This document shows positions 1-7,664 of a stretch of 64,000 nt of DNA, piece after piece. Location: contig NZ_JASJDK010000008.1 of NCBI RefSeq assembly GCF_030065675.1, forward strand, positions 24,402 through 88,401, written 5' to 3'. Under the pieces are notes generated by a model, which was not told the DNA's origin, made no database searches, and saw nothing but the letters and a program-made list of their open reading frames with translations. The position numbers and the translations under genes are program-made. Source of the stretch: Mastigocoleus sp. MO_188.B34 (GTDB lineage: Bacteria > Cyanobacteriota > Cyanobacteriia > Cyanobacteriales > Nostocaceae). Position 1 is the first letter of the stretch; the number at the start of each line of letters is the position of its first letter.

Positions 1-227
1 ACAGTTTTGACAGAAGTAATAACAGTAATTGGTACTTCTGAAAGAGGTATTTTTCTTTCTATTCCTCTTATTCCTCTAGAAGCTTGAGCGATGGAGAAAC
101 TTTCTCTCTGTGGTAAAGGTTGAGCTTTTACATCATTGAAAGAGATTGAAGAGGTGAGAATAGCTATTCCTGTAGCGGTTAAAATTCTGTGGGTTAAAAC
201 TCTGTATAAGTTAATTGTAGAAATCAT
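1..227 (-). CDS. Secreted protein, N-terminal fragment (runs off the left edge)
   Basis: An open frame of 75 codons begins with ATG at 225-227 on the minus strand and is still open at base 1, so the C-terminus lies outside the window. The first residues read MISTINLYRVLTHRILTATG, followed by a hydrophobic stretch to about residue 30 and a likely signal-peptidase site after VKA (about residues 33-35). The mature start is basic and Ser-rich. This is what a Sec-exported protein looks like, but no family can be recognised from so little. No clear Shine-Dalgarno is seen. The function is unknown; the call rests on the uninterrupted frame and the export signal. Confidence 0.55.
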   Translation of the reverse strand, partial: MISTINLYRVLTHRILTATGIAILTSSISFNDVKAQPLPQRESFSIAQASRGIRGIERKIPLSEVPITVITSVKT

Positions 228-747
228 TTTTAGGATTTAGATTATTAGGATAAAAAATCAATTTTAATTAGCGAGATTTCCAGTCCATTTCAATGGATTA
301 TGTATGACTAACACCACGTACACTAAGCGCTATTAGACAGGGAATAAACTCCCTGACGGTTCTGGATGCTAGTTGCGATAACAAATGGTAATTATTACAG
401 CACCATTTATCGTTCATTGCAAGATAATATGCCAAACCCAAAATTCTTGTAGAGACGCGCCAGAGGCTTCGCCGACGCCGCAGACTCTGGCGCGTCTCTA
501 CATCCCATAGCGGACGATCGCGTAAAACACTTTCTATTAGCCGTTCCCTTTTTCTCAAATCTTGCACCTAGAAGTATAAATAACTAAAAGTAAAATTAAT
601 GGTTATTAATAAGACTTTTTTTCAAGGTTTCTTTAGTCCTCTTTTAGAGGACTTTGCCTATAAGCCTGGGACTTTTAGTCCAAGGTGGTCAGGTACACTG
701 AGTATTATTTATTTAAGCGATTTTCTTGGTGCAAGATGTGAATTTCC
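228..747. other. Gene-free spacer with a palindromic repeat
   Basis: No supported gene. An 89-codon minus-strand frame at 298-567 is largely made of the repeat at 448-502 and has no recognisable domain. The rest is AT-rich spacer between the truncated secreted-protein gene and the 3' end of dndB. Confidence 0.6.
448..502. repeat. Hairpin repeat, 18-bp perfect arms
   Basis: Arms at 448-465 and 485-502 (TGTAGAGACGCGCCAGAG and its complement) are perfect. The centre carries the dispersed motif AGAGGCTTCGCCGACGCCGC. The outer 15 bases of each arm are identical to the palindrome inserted inside dndD (5441-5470), and a shorter version lies at 36520-36567. This is a mobile or copied palindromic repeat family of this genome. 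Confidence 0.85.
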
Positions 748-2349
748 CTACAATATATTTGGAAGTCCAACCTTCTTGGGTTCCACAAAATTCCCCTCAA
801 AATCCACAGTTTTGTTTTCAAAAGTACGAGCGCGAGCTAAACTTTTCCGAAGTTGAGCTAGTTCTTGCGTATCTTGGGTACCACCCAGAATATATACCAA
901 CAACTTTGCTGCGAGTTCCCGTCCAGCAACTAGTACTCGCTTTCGATTCGGATCGTACAAAACCCCATACCACAAAGATTTCGGGTACTCCATCCCGCTA
1001 AAACCACCTTCCCGGTCAAACTTAGTCAACTTCTTGAAAACATTTTCTAAGGAAAATCCTTTTTTGAATACCAATATTCCCAAAGCTTGTGCTAACGCAA
1101 CTTGACCTACAGGACGGAAAAGCAGATTTCCTTCACCACCACCATCCTTTTCAAAACTAAAGCGTCGCAAACTCGGTGTCTGTTCATATTCCAGCAATCT
1201 GTAACTAGATAAACTCGCTAAATTATCGAAAAATTCATGAAAATGTTGAATCCCTTCCTCTAATTCCTCATCTTCAGGTCGTAGAGGAATCAAACCTTTA
1301 TCTGAAGGTTTCCATTGGGGATATCTATGTCCTAAATATTTTTCGGACATCTCTTTGAGTGCTTGTAAGGTGGTTAAAACCGTAGATTTTGCTGCTACTG
1401 TAGCACTATTCCAATTTACTCGGGGTTTTCTATCTTTCTTTTGTTCCAAAAGCGGATGACTTACAGCAATCTTTCTGGCAACAATGGAAAATCCATCATC
1501 TTCATTTAACTGTGCTAACTGTCCTTTACTTAAAGGTGCAGCCATCAAATTAACATGAACAAAGGTTGACCTTACTCGTCTTCTTGCTTCTTCGCGGGTT
1601 TCCCCTGTCGCAACCGCTGAAATAAACTCGATTCCAATCTTTTCTTTGGGTAATTTTCTTAAATAAGCCGGAGAGATCTGATACTGTTCGATTAGATCGT
1701 CGATTGCGATCGCACTTCCGTAGGGAGATTTATCTTTTTTGTAGCGTTCGAGTTTTTGGGTTTTCAGTAACTTCATCAAACCCTGTACTCCCATCAATCG
1801 ATGTTGACCATCCAAAGCATAGATAGTAACGTCATCTTCGGAAACATTAAGCAAGCCAAAATTACTATCTTTACCTAAGGGTGTGAATTGGGTAGTAGAT
1901 TTTTTGGCGCATTTCTTCTTATTCCATTGCTTAGCTTTAGGATTATCTACCCAAGGTTGGTTGATAACGACCAAAACTGGGGGGAACTTATGATGTTTTC
2001 GAGATGCTAGATACTGTACTAATGGTGCTTGACGCGACCAATCAAGGGGACGCTGTTGAATTTCATCAATACTATCAGCGTCAATTTCGATATTATCTGT
2101 TGCAGGATTATACTTATGCTGTAGTAATGGTAAATGAGAAGCGAAATTAACCCGATTTGCAAACCATTCCAATGTGACAGAACCTACATAAGCCTCAGTA
2201 CCACCCATCTGAGTTTTTTGAACTATCAGTTGTTCATCTCCGGAAAAATACTCATCGAATAGAGAAGCAAGTAACTTATGATTACGTTCTTCTGCATCAT
2301 CATACTGACTAAAAATATCGGCGATGGGATCGGATGCACTAGCTATCAT
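748..2349 (-). CDS. dndB: DndB-like DGQHR-domain protein
   Basis: This 533-residue protein carries the diagnostic DGQHR motif at residues 180-184 (context IYALDGQHRLMGVQG), placing it in the DndB/DGQHR family found with DNA phosphorothioation genes. DndB is not needed for the sulfur chemistry. In characterised systems it limits modification and acts as a transcriptional repressor of the dnd operon. Here it is divergent from dndC, with 630 bases between, which suits a regulator sharing a control region with its target. No membrane segment or signal peptide is seen, so it should be cytoplasmic. The ATG at 2347-2349 has no strong ribosome-binding site. Assignment to the family is firm; the repressor role here is inferred from homologues. 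Confidence 0.85.
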   Translation of the reverse strand: MIASASDPIADIFSQYDDAEERNHKLLASLFDEYFSGDEQLIVQKTQMGGTEAYVGSVTLEWFANRVNFASHLPLLQHKYNPATDNIEIDADSIDEIQQRPLDWSRQAPLVQYLASRKHHKFPPVLVVINQPWVDNPKAKQWNKKKCAKKSTTQFTPLGKDSNFGLLNVSEDDVTIYALDGQHRLMGVQGLMKLLKTQKLERYKKDKSPYGSAIAIDDLIEQYQISPAYLRKLPKEKIGIEFISAVATGETREEARRRVRSTFVHVNLMAAPLSKGQLAQLNEDDGFSIVARKIAVSHPLLEQKKDRKPRVNWNSATVAAKSTVLTTLQALKEMSEKYLGHRYPQWKPSDKGLIPLRPEDEELEEGIQHFHEFFDNLASLSSYRLLEYEQTPSLRRFSFEKDGGGEGNLLFRPVGQVALAQALGILVFKKGFSLENVFKKLTKFDREGGFSGMEYPKSLWYGVLYDPNRKRVLVAGRELAAKLLVYILGGTQDTQELAQLRKSLARARTFENKTVDFEGNFVEPKKVGLPNIL

Positions 2350-2763
2350 ATTAATATCTTGAAGTTAAAATCCTGACACAGATTAAATATATAGAAAATT
2401 GAGACATTATAAATTAAGTTTTTAAAAACCTTAATTTATGTAATACTAGTTTTGCCCTTACTCAGATAAATTCCAATCAATTATTTGAGGGGTAACTAGA
2501 GAATCCTTGTATCGATATTTGTTTCCCTTGGTTAGTGTAACTTGGTGGATTATAGCAATCTTCATAATTATTAGGACATTTTTCTTTTTCCGGCTCCCTT
2601 TAAAGCAAAATATAATGTTCCAAATAATATGTTCTTTGCTATAAAACAAGAGTTTCCCGCTTGACTTTGCAAAGTTGTATTTTAACTAGAGCAAAGCTTG
2701 AGTGAAAAATCCTCTTTTTAGAGAAGGGTTTGGGAGGATAAAAATTACTATTTGTTTCCTAAC

Positions 2764-2795
2764 AGCGTAAAAGTTTTAGAAACTTAACTTACGCT
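2764..2795. promoter_or_regulatory. Nested inverted repeat, candidate operator of dndCDE
   Basis: Outer arms AGCGTAA (2764-2770) and TTACGCT (2789-2795) enclose inner arms AAGTTT (2771-2776) and AAACTT (2780-2785) around a TAG centre. The only interruption is three unpaired bases (2786-2788) on the right side. The position, about 185 bases before dndC and beside the divergent dndB, suits an operator. The CGTAA/TTACG half-sites resemble those described for DptB/DndB-type repressors, but in the opposite orientation and with a longer spacer. The function is inferred. Confidence 0.5.
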
Positions 2796-2820
2796 AATGC
2801 ACTTTTAAATTTTTTCAACC

Positions 2821-2920
2821 TAAATTTTTAGACTTAAATTTTTAGACTTAAATTTTTTAAGTTCAACTTTCCAGCTTAAACTTTCCAAATTAAACTTTCC
2901 AAATTAAACTTTCCAGCTTA
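2821..2920. repeat. Two 14-bp tandem arrays before dndC
   Basis: The unit TAAATTTTTAGACT occurs twice plus a partial copy (2821-2858). It is followed by four contiguous 14-bp units at 2865-2878, 2879-2892, 2893-2906 and 2907-2920 in the order A-B-B-A, where A is AACTTTCCAGCTTA and B is AACTTTCCAAATTA. The array ends 59 bases before the dndC start. It may be leader sequence, a protein-binding array, or simply one of the heptamer-multiple repeats common in filamentous cyanobacteria. Confidence 0.8.
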
Positions 2921-2979
2921 AATTTGTTTAACCTTAACTTGTCCAATCCTACAAAAGCAGTTAAACCCAGGACAGACCA

Positions 2980-4584
2980 ATGACCACAACCCAACAAAAA
3001 GAGAAAAAAAGTCAAAGTCAGCGGACTGTCGCAGATTTAGTAGAAGACATCCAGAGTCTCACCACAGAAATCCAAGAATTATATTGCTTAGACGAGGTTC
3101 CTTGGGTGATTGGATATTCTGGTGGTAAAGATAGTACCGCGACCTTACAACTAGTTTGGAATGCGATCGCGCAACTACCACCGGAAAAGCGCACCAAAAC
3201 GATACATGTAATTACCACAGATACCCTGGTGGAAAATCCCTACGTTTCCCAATGGGTAAAGAATTCTTTGAAGCAAATGAAAGTAGCAGTTGAGGAAAAA
3301 CAATTACCTTTTGAACCTCATTTACTGCAACCAGAAACCAAAGATACATTTTGGGTGGGTTTAATTGGTAAAGGTTACCCAGCACCCCGGGGAAAATTTC
3401 GCTGGTGTACCGAACGTCTGAAAATTAGTCCCTCGAATCGGTTTATTCGCGATGTGATTCGTACCAATGGTGAAGCAATTTTGGTTTTGGGAATTCGTAA
3501 AGCTGAGAGTACCAGACGTGCGAACAGAATGAAAAAATGGGAAGAAAAACGAGTCCGCGAGCGTCTCAGTCCCAACATGAATTTACCGAATTCCTTAGTT
3601 TACAGCCCAGTTGAAGATTGGCGCAACGACGAAGTTTGGCTATATCTCATGCAGTGGGAAAATCCTTGGGGGTATAGCAACAAAGATTTATTTACCATGT
3701 ACAGAGGTGCGAGTGCAGATAATGAATGTCCTCTAGTAGTAGATACATCAACTCCAAGTTGTGGTAGTTCTCGGTTTGGTTGTTGGGTTTGTACCTTGGT
3801 GAGTCAGGATAAATCATTATCAGCGATGATTCAAAATGACGAAGAGAAAGAATGGTTACAACCCCTACTAGATTTTCGTAAAGAATTAGACATTGAAGAA
3901 GGTCGTAAAAGAAGAGATTTTCGCCGTAGAAGTGGAGATGTTCAACTGTACGAACGCAACATAGAAGGTGACATTTCCGTCGAACCAATTCCGGGTCCTT
4001 ACCTTAAAGAAGCTAGGGAAGATTGGTTAAGAAAACTTCTCACGATGCAAAAACAATTGCGTAGTACTGCGCCGGAAAATATGCGCGATATTACTATAAT
4101 TACCACAGAAGAATTGAGTGAAATTCGTAGGATTTGGCTCGAAGAAAGACATGAGTTTGATGATAGTGTACCCAGGATTTATCAAGAAGTGACTGGAGAA
4201 GAATTTATCGATCCCCGACCTGGTGCTGACTACAGTTTACTAGGTAGTGATGAATGGGCGGTATTGGAGGAAATTTGTGATGGCGACGGAATGCATTTAG
4301 AATTAATGGCGAAATTATTAGATACAGAACGTCAATATCGTAAAAAATCTCGTCGCGTGGGAATTTATGAAGCATTAGAAGGTTGTTTTAGAAGTAGTTC
4401 TCGGACTCCAGAAGAAGCAATAAAAAATGCTCATTTCAAAAGAGATTTAAAAGATGCTGTTGATAAAGGAGACGTCGCAAAAGTCAAACAGCTAACTTTG
4501 GGAGATGCAGTAGAACAAGAGGAAAATGAAAGTAAAGTTCCGGATTGGGCGAGTATGAAGTTTAAGAAGAAAAAGAAGAAATAA
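2980..4584 (+). CDS. dndC: DNA phosphorothioation protein DndC (PP-loop sulfurtransferase)
   Basis: DndC belongs to the PAPS-reductase/ATP-pyrophosphatase family and is thought to activate the DNA sugar or phosphate with ATP while passing on sulfur. The PP-loop SGGKDST is at residues 47-53. Four cysteines, C250, C261, C268 and C271 (C-x10-C-x6-C-x2-C), match the iron-sulfur cluster ligands of DndC, and a further conserved-looking RWCTERLK is at about 141-148. The length of 534 residues is normal and the tail is Lys-rich. A good ribosome-binding site (AGGA, 7-base spacer) supports the ATG at 2980. It is the first gene of the plus-strand dnd operon, and the sulfur-donating desulfurase (DndA or an IscS) must be encoded elsewhere. 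Confidence 0.93.
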   Translation: MTTTQQKEKKSQSQRTVADLVEDIQSLTTEIQELYCLDEVPWVIGYSGGKDSTATLQLVWNAIAQLPPEKRTKTIHVITTDTLVENPYVSQWVKNSLKQMKVAVEEKQLPFEPHLLQPETKDTFWVGLIGKGYPAPRGKFRWCTERLKISPSNRFIRDVIRTNGEAILVLGIRKAESTRRANRMKKWEEKRVRERLSPNMNLPNSLVYSPVEDWRNDEVWLYLMQWENPWGYSNKDLFTMYRGASADNECPLVVDTSTPSCGSSRFGCWVCTLVSQDKSLSAMIQNDEEKEWLQPLLDFRKELDIEEGRKRRDFRRRSGDVQLYERNIEGDISVEPIPGPYLKEAREDWLRKLLTMQKQLRSTAPENMRDITIITTEELSEIRRIWLEERHEFDDSVPRIYQEVTGEEFIDPRPGADYSLLGSDEWAVLEEICDGDGMHLELMAKLLDTERQYRKKSRRVGIYEALEGCFRSSSRTPEEAIKNAHFKRDLKDAVDKGDVAKVKQLTLGDAVEQEENESKVPDWASMKFKKKKKK

Positions 4585-4696
4585 GAAGTCAGTAGTCAGG
4601 AGTTAGGACAGACCGCGCTCTAACGAGCGTTAGCGGAGCGGGGCGTAAGCACAGCAGGAGTCAGGAGTCAGAAGTCAGAAGAAGTTTATTATCCGG

Positions 4697-4738
4697 ATTA
4701 CCAATTACCAATTACCCATTACCAATTACCAATTACCA
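4697..4738. repeat. Heptamer tandem repeat (ATTACCA)n
   Basis: Six heptads of ATTACCA/ATTACCC directly precede the dndD start codon at 4743, leaving no room for an ordinary Shine-Dalgarno. Related arrays lie at 6733-6765 (inverted), 7175-7210 and 60196-60226. These match the short tandemly repeated repetitive (STRR) type known from filamentous cyanobacteria. Confidence 0.85.
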
Positions 4739-4742
4739 AAGC

Positions 4743-6734
4743 ATGAAATTCCTCGAACTAGTCCTAAAAAACTTCGGACCATATTCTGGCGAACAAGTTA
4801 TTAATCTCGATCCTAAAACTGACGATGAAAATTTACGTCCAATAGTATTATTGGGTGGGATGAATGGTGGGGGAAAAACCACCTTAATGGATGCTATTCG
4901 TCTCGCACTTTACGGTCATCGCGCCCAATGTTCTACTCGGGGTAATTTAAGTTATAGTGATTTCCTTTCTCAATGCGTTAATAGTCACGCCCAACCTTTT
5001 GAGAAAACCCAAATTGAATTAGCTTTTGAACATATTGAAAATAACCAACCTGTAAAATACAGAATAGTTAGAAATTGGTCCAAACAACCTAAAGACGGTA
5101 AAGATAGTTTGGGGATTTTTGGTGAAGAAGATAAAACTTGGGGTATTGATACTTTAACTAATATTTGGGATGAATATATTGAAAATCTTTTACCATTAGG
5201 TATTTCTAATTTATTTTTATTTGATGGTGAACAAGTTAAAGAATTAGCAGAACAGGATGTTCCTCCTGCAGCAGTTACTGAAGCAATTCGAGCATTATTA
5301 GGTTTAGAATTAGCCGAACGTTTAGCAATTGATATTGATATATTAGTTAACCGCAAGCGCAAAGAATTAGCAGATACAAAAGATTTAGCAAATCTCGAAG
5401 AAATTGAAGCACAATTACAACAGTTACAAACAGAATATGATGTAGAGACGCGCCATGGCGCGTCTCTACAGGAAGAATTAAAAACAGCAGAAAAAAATCA
5501 ACAATCGGCATTTGATAAATTTGTTTCCGATGGTGGTAAGATTGCTGGTGAACGCGATCGGCTGGAAAAACAAAAAGTAGCAAAAGCTGATGAATTAGAA
5601 AATGCTCGCGAATCAATGTCCGAACTAGCAGCGAGTGCTTTACCCTTGACATTAGTTGAAGACCTATTAACACAAGCACAGAGACAAGGGGAAAAAGAAG
5701 TTAAAATCCAACAAGCCCAAATGGCGCGGGAAATTTTAGAAGAACGAGATAAACGTTTACTTGCTTGGATTAACCAACAAGAAGTTTTAGCTACCAAAAT
5801 CGATGAAATCAAAAAATTTCTCGAACAAGATGTCGATACATTAAATTCTAGTTTTTTACAAGGACAAGCATCTTGGTTGTTAACAGACGCCGAAACTTTG
5901 AGTCAACTGGGAAATATTCTTTACTATTTACAAAATTCAGAAAAACTCGCCAAACAACAACTTACTAGTCTAAAAAATAAAGAAGAAGAAATTATCAACC
6001 TCGAAAGACAAATCCAAAGAGCAGCAGAACCCGAAGAATATAAAAAATTAGTGACAACACTTCAAGAGTCACAAGATAAAGTTGCTCAACTCAAAGCCAA
6101 ACTCGAAACAACAAATCATCGACTCACAGAATTAGCAGATAGCATCAATAAAACCAAAAAAAGCTTACAGGAATATAGCGTTGAAAATATTGATCGCCGA
6201 AATCGAGAACATATCATAGCCGCATCAGCAAAAGTTCAAGAAACCCTGAAAATTTTCCGGGAAAAACTTACATTACGCAAACTCAACAAACTTGAAATTG
6301 AAGTAACAGAATGTTTTCGTTACCTACTCCATAAATCAGATCTAGTACACCGTATCGCCATAGATACAAATACTTTCAGCCTTTCCCTCTATAACCAAGC
6401 AGGAAAAACAGTACCCAAACATCGCCTTTCAGCAGGAGAAAAACAACTACTTGCGATCGCATTTTTATGGGGATTAGCCCGCGTATCTGGACGTAGCTTA
6501 CCAGTTGCGATTGACACTCCCCTTGGACGTTTAGATTCTTCTCACCGCACTAACTTAGTTGAAAGATACTTTCCTTCAGCTTCCCATCAAGTAATATTAC
6601 TTTCCACCGACACCGAAATCGGCGAAAGAGAAATCAAAACTCTGCGTCAAAACGAAGCGATCGCCCACGAATATCTTCTTAAATACGATCCAAAATCGCG
6701 TCAAACAACAGTAAAAGAGGGGTATTTTTGGTGA
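4743..6734 (+). CDS. dndD: DNA phosphorothioation ATPase DndD
   Basis: This is an SMC/Rad50-like ATPase of 663 residues. The Walker A motif GMNGGGKT is at residues 39-46. Long charged helices (about 200-500) form the coiled-coil arm. The ABC signature LSAGEKQ is at 562-568, and the Walker B VAIDTP ends in D591 followed by the D-loop. DndD supplies ATPase/DNA-handling activity to the DndCDE complex. The gene starts 158 bases after dndC, directly behind a heptamer repeat. Oddity: a perfect 30-bp palindrome (5441-5470) lies within the coding sequence and is translated as VETRHGASLQ (residues 234-243) in the coiled coil, without breaking the frame. The protein is otherwise complete. Confidence 0.93.
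   Translation: MKFLELVLKNFGPYSGEQVINLDPKTDDENLRPIVLLGGMNGGGKTTLMDAIRLALYGHRAQCSTRGNLSYSDFLSQCVNSHAQPFEKTQIELAFEHIENNQPVKYRIVRNWSKQPKDGKDSLGIFGEEDKTWGIDTLTNIWDEYIENLLPLGISNLFLFDGEQVKELAEQDVPPAAVTEAIRALLGLELAERLAIDIDILVNRKRKELADTKDLANLEEIEAQLQQLQTEYDVETRHGASLQEELKTAEKNQQSAFDKFVSDGGKIAGERDRLEKQKVAKADELENARESMSELAASALPLTLVEDLLTQAQRQGEKEVKIQQAQMAREILEERDKRLLAWINQQEVLATKIDEIKKFLEQDVDTLNSSFLQGQASWLLTDAETLSQLGNILYYLQNSEKLAKQQLTSLKNKEEEIINLERQIQRAAEPEEYKKLVTTLQESQDKVAQLKAKLETTNHRLTELADSINKTKKSLQEYSVENIDRRNREHIIAASAKVQETLKIFREKLTLRKLNKLEIEVTECFRYLLHKSDLVHRIAIDTNTFSLSLYNQAGKTVPKHRLSAGEKQLLAIAFLWGLARVSGRSLPVAIDTPLGRLDSSHRTNLVERYFPSASHQVILLSTDTEIGEREIKTLRQNEAIAHEYLLKYDPKSRQTTVKEGYFW
5441..5470. repeat. 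30-bp perfect palindrome inside dndD
   Basis: The half-site TGTAGAGACGCGCCA is followed at once by its exact complement. The same 15-base half-site forms the outer arms of the hairpin at 448-502. Thirty bases equal ten codons, so the reading frame of dndD is kept. This is a copy of the genome's palindromic repeat inserted into a gene. Confidence 0.9.
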
Positions 6735-6765
6735 TGGGTAATTGGTAATTGGTAATGGGTAATTG
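6733..6765. repeat. Heptamer repeat, inverted orientation
   Basis: GGTAATT/GGTAATG heptads start at the dndD stop codon and run to the 3' end of the four-helix-bundle gene. They are the inverted counterpart of the array at 7175-7210 on the other side of that gene. Confidence 0.8.
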
Positions 6766-6766
6766 T

Positions 6767-7144
6767 TTATGAATTAGTTTGATTACCGATTGAGTTTAAG
6801 TAAGCATTTAGTTTTGGGGATAATTCATCGATAATTGATTTGAGAATATTTACTTGTTCACCTGTTAATAATTTACGTTTATAAGCTAATCTCATCCAAT
6901 GAATCGTCTCATTTAGAGAACCTCTAGCTATTTTAATAAAACGTTTATTGTCTTGAAAGTTATAACGTCCTCTACCTTCTGCTATATTAGCCCCAATGCT
7001 ATCTGCAGCACGGACCATTTGCTTACCAATAGTGTTTTTAGAAAAATAATCCCAAAATATAACTATTTTCCAAATTTCATTAGCCAAATTTTCTGCTAAT
7101 TTATATACTTCTAATTTTTCAAAATCAGGTCTTCCCATTCCCAA
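6767..7144 (-). CDS. Four-helix bundle protein (23S rRNA intervening-sequence family)
   Basis: This 125-residue protein has the features of the PF05635/TIGR02436 family: an N-terminal FEKLEVYKLAENLANEI helix, then GKQMVRAADSIGANIAEG and a helix with NETIHWMRLAY. The family forms pentameric four-helix bundles and includes the Avd accessory protein of diversity-generating retroelements, but most members have no known function. It lies on the opposite strand inside the dnd operon, between dndD and dndE, with inverted heptamer repeats on both sides, so it looks like an inserted cassette. No reverse transcriptase or variable repeat is near, so a retroelement role is not supported. Confidence 0.85.
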   Translation of the reverse strand: MGMGRPDFEKLEVYKLAENLANEIWKIVIFWDYFSKNTIGKQMVRAADSIGANIAEGRGRYNFQDNKRFIKIARGSLNETIHWMRLAYKRKLLTGEQVNILKSIIDELSPKLNAYLNSIGNQTNS

Positions 7145-7174
7145 TTTCCAAATTTACTTTCTCAACTCATAATT

Positions 7175-7210
7175 CCCAATTACCCATTACCCATTACCAA
7201 TTACCAATCC
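7175..7210. repeat. Heptamer repeat before dndE
   Basis: CCAATTA/CCCATTA heptads end three bases before the dndE ATG at 7213. The array is complementary to 6733-6765, so the four-helix-bundle gene sits between inverted copies. Confidence 0.8.
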
Positions 7211-7212
7211 CC

Positions 7213-7599
7213 ATGGAAACCCCAATCGAACGCATTCGTCTTTCCCAAACCGCTAAAGAGCAACTAATTAAACTCAAACGTCTAACCAAAATCGATCAAT
7301 GGAATATTTTGTGTAGATGGGCTTTATGTCGCTCCCTAGCAGAACCAACCCCACCCTCACCTATAGCAATTCCCCAAGATAGTAATGTGGAAATGACATG
7401 GCGCGTATTCGGTGGGGAAATCTCTGATATGCTGCTGCTAGCGCTCAAACAACGCTGTTATAACGATGGTTTGACTATCGATAAAGAAACTCTCGCAACC
7501 CAACTTCGTCTCCACCTACATCGCGGTATCAGTTACTTATCAGGCGATCCAAATATCAAGAAAATTGAAGATTTGATTGAATTAGCCACCAAAAATTGA
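7213..7599 (+). CDS. dndE: DNA phosphorothioation protein DndE
   Basis: This 128-residue basic protein matches DndE in size and position. The N-terminal helix is rich in lysine and arginine (K15, K20, K22, K26), as expected for the surface DndE uses to bind nicked DNA, and the segment starting IERIRLSQTAKEQLIKLKR is typical of the family. The C-terminal half is helical. DndE joins DndC and DndD in the modification complex. The gene is separated from dndD by the reversed four-helix-bundle gene and must either be transcribed through it or have its own promoter. There is no Shine-Dalgarno, because the heptamer repeat abuts the start. Confidence 0.85.
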   Translation: METPIERIRLSQTAKEQLIKLKRLTKIDQWNILCRWALCRSLAEPTPPSPIAIPQDSNVEMTWRVFGGEISDMLLLALKQRCYNDGLTIDKETLATQLRLHLHRGISYLSGDPNIKKIEDLIELATKN

Positions 7600-7664
7600 A
7601 AAATGGGTAATTACCAATCACCAATAAACAAGATTAAATTGGTGTCTACAAACTGTCTGAACTG

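Larger units (their letters stand above)
2350..2979. promoter_or_regulatory. Divergent dndB/dndC control region
   Basis: This 630-base AT-rich region lies between the start codons of dndB and dndC, so promoters for both directions must be here or nearby. It holds a nested palindrome (2764-2795) and two short tandem arrays (2821-2858 and 2865-2920), listed separately. A 63-codon minus-strand frame at 2458-2649 has no recognisable features and overlaps a dispersed repeat-like stretch around 2568-2632; it is not called as a gene. Confidence 0.6.

Noticed and set aside
298..567. 89-codon minus-strand frame left of dndB
   Set aside because: Nearly half is the GC-rich palindromic repeat translated as Arg-rich sequence; no start site or family.
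2458..2649. 63-codon frame between dndB and dndC
   Set aside because: No ribosome-binding site, biased composition, overlaps a dispersed repeat-like stretch in the control region.
3692..3988. 98-codon frame antisense to dndC
   Set aside because: It lies wholly within dndC, which has clear motifs; a shadow frame.
4697..4738. Regular short repeats suggesting a CRISPR array
   Set aside because: Repeats are contiguous heptamers without spacers, typical STRR arrays; no cas genes in the window.
6767..7144. Diversity-generating retroelement, because of the Avd-like fold
   Set aside because: No reverse transcriptase, template repeat or variable repeat nearby; the fold is widespread.
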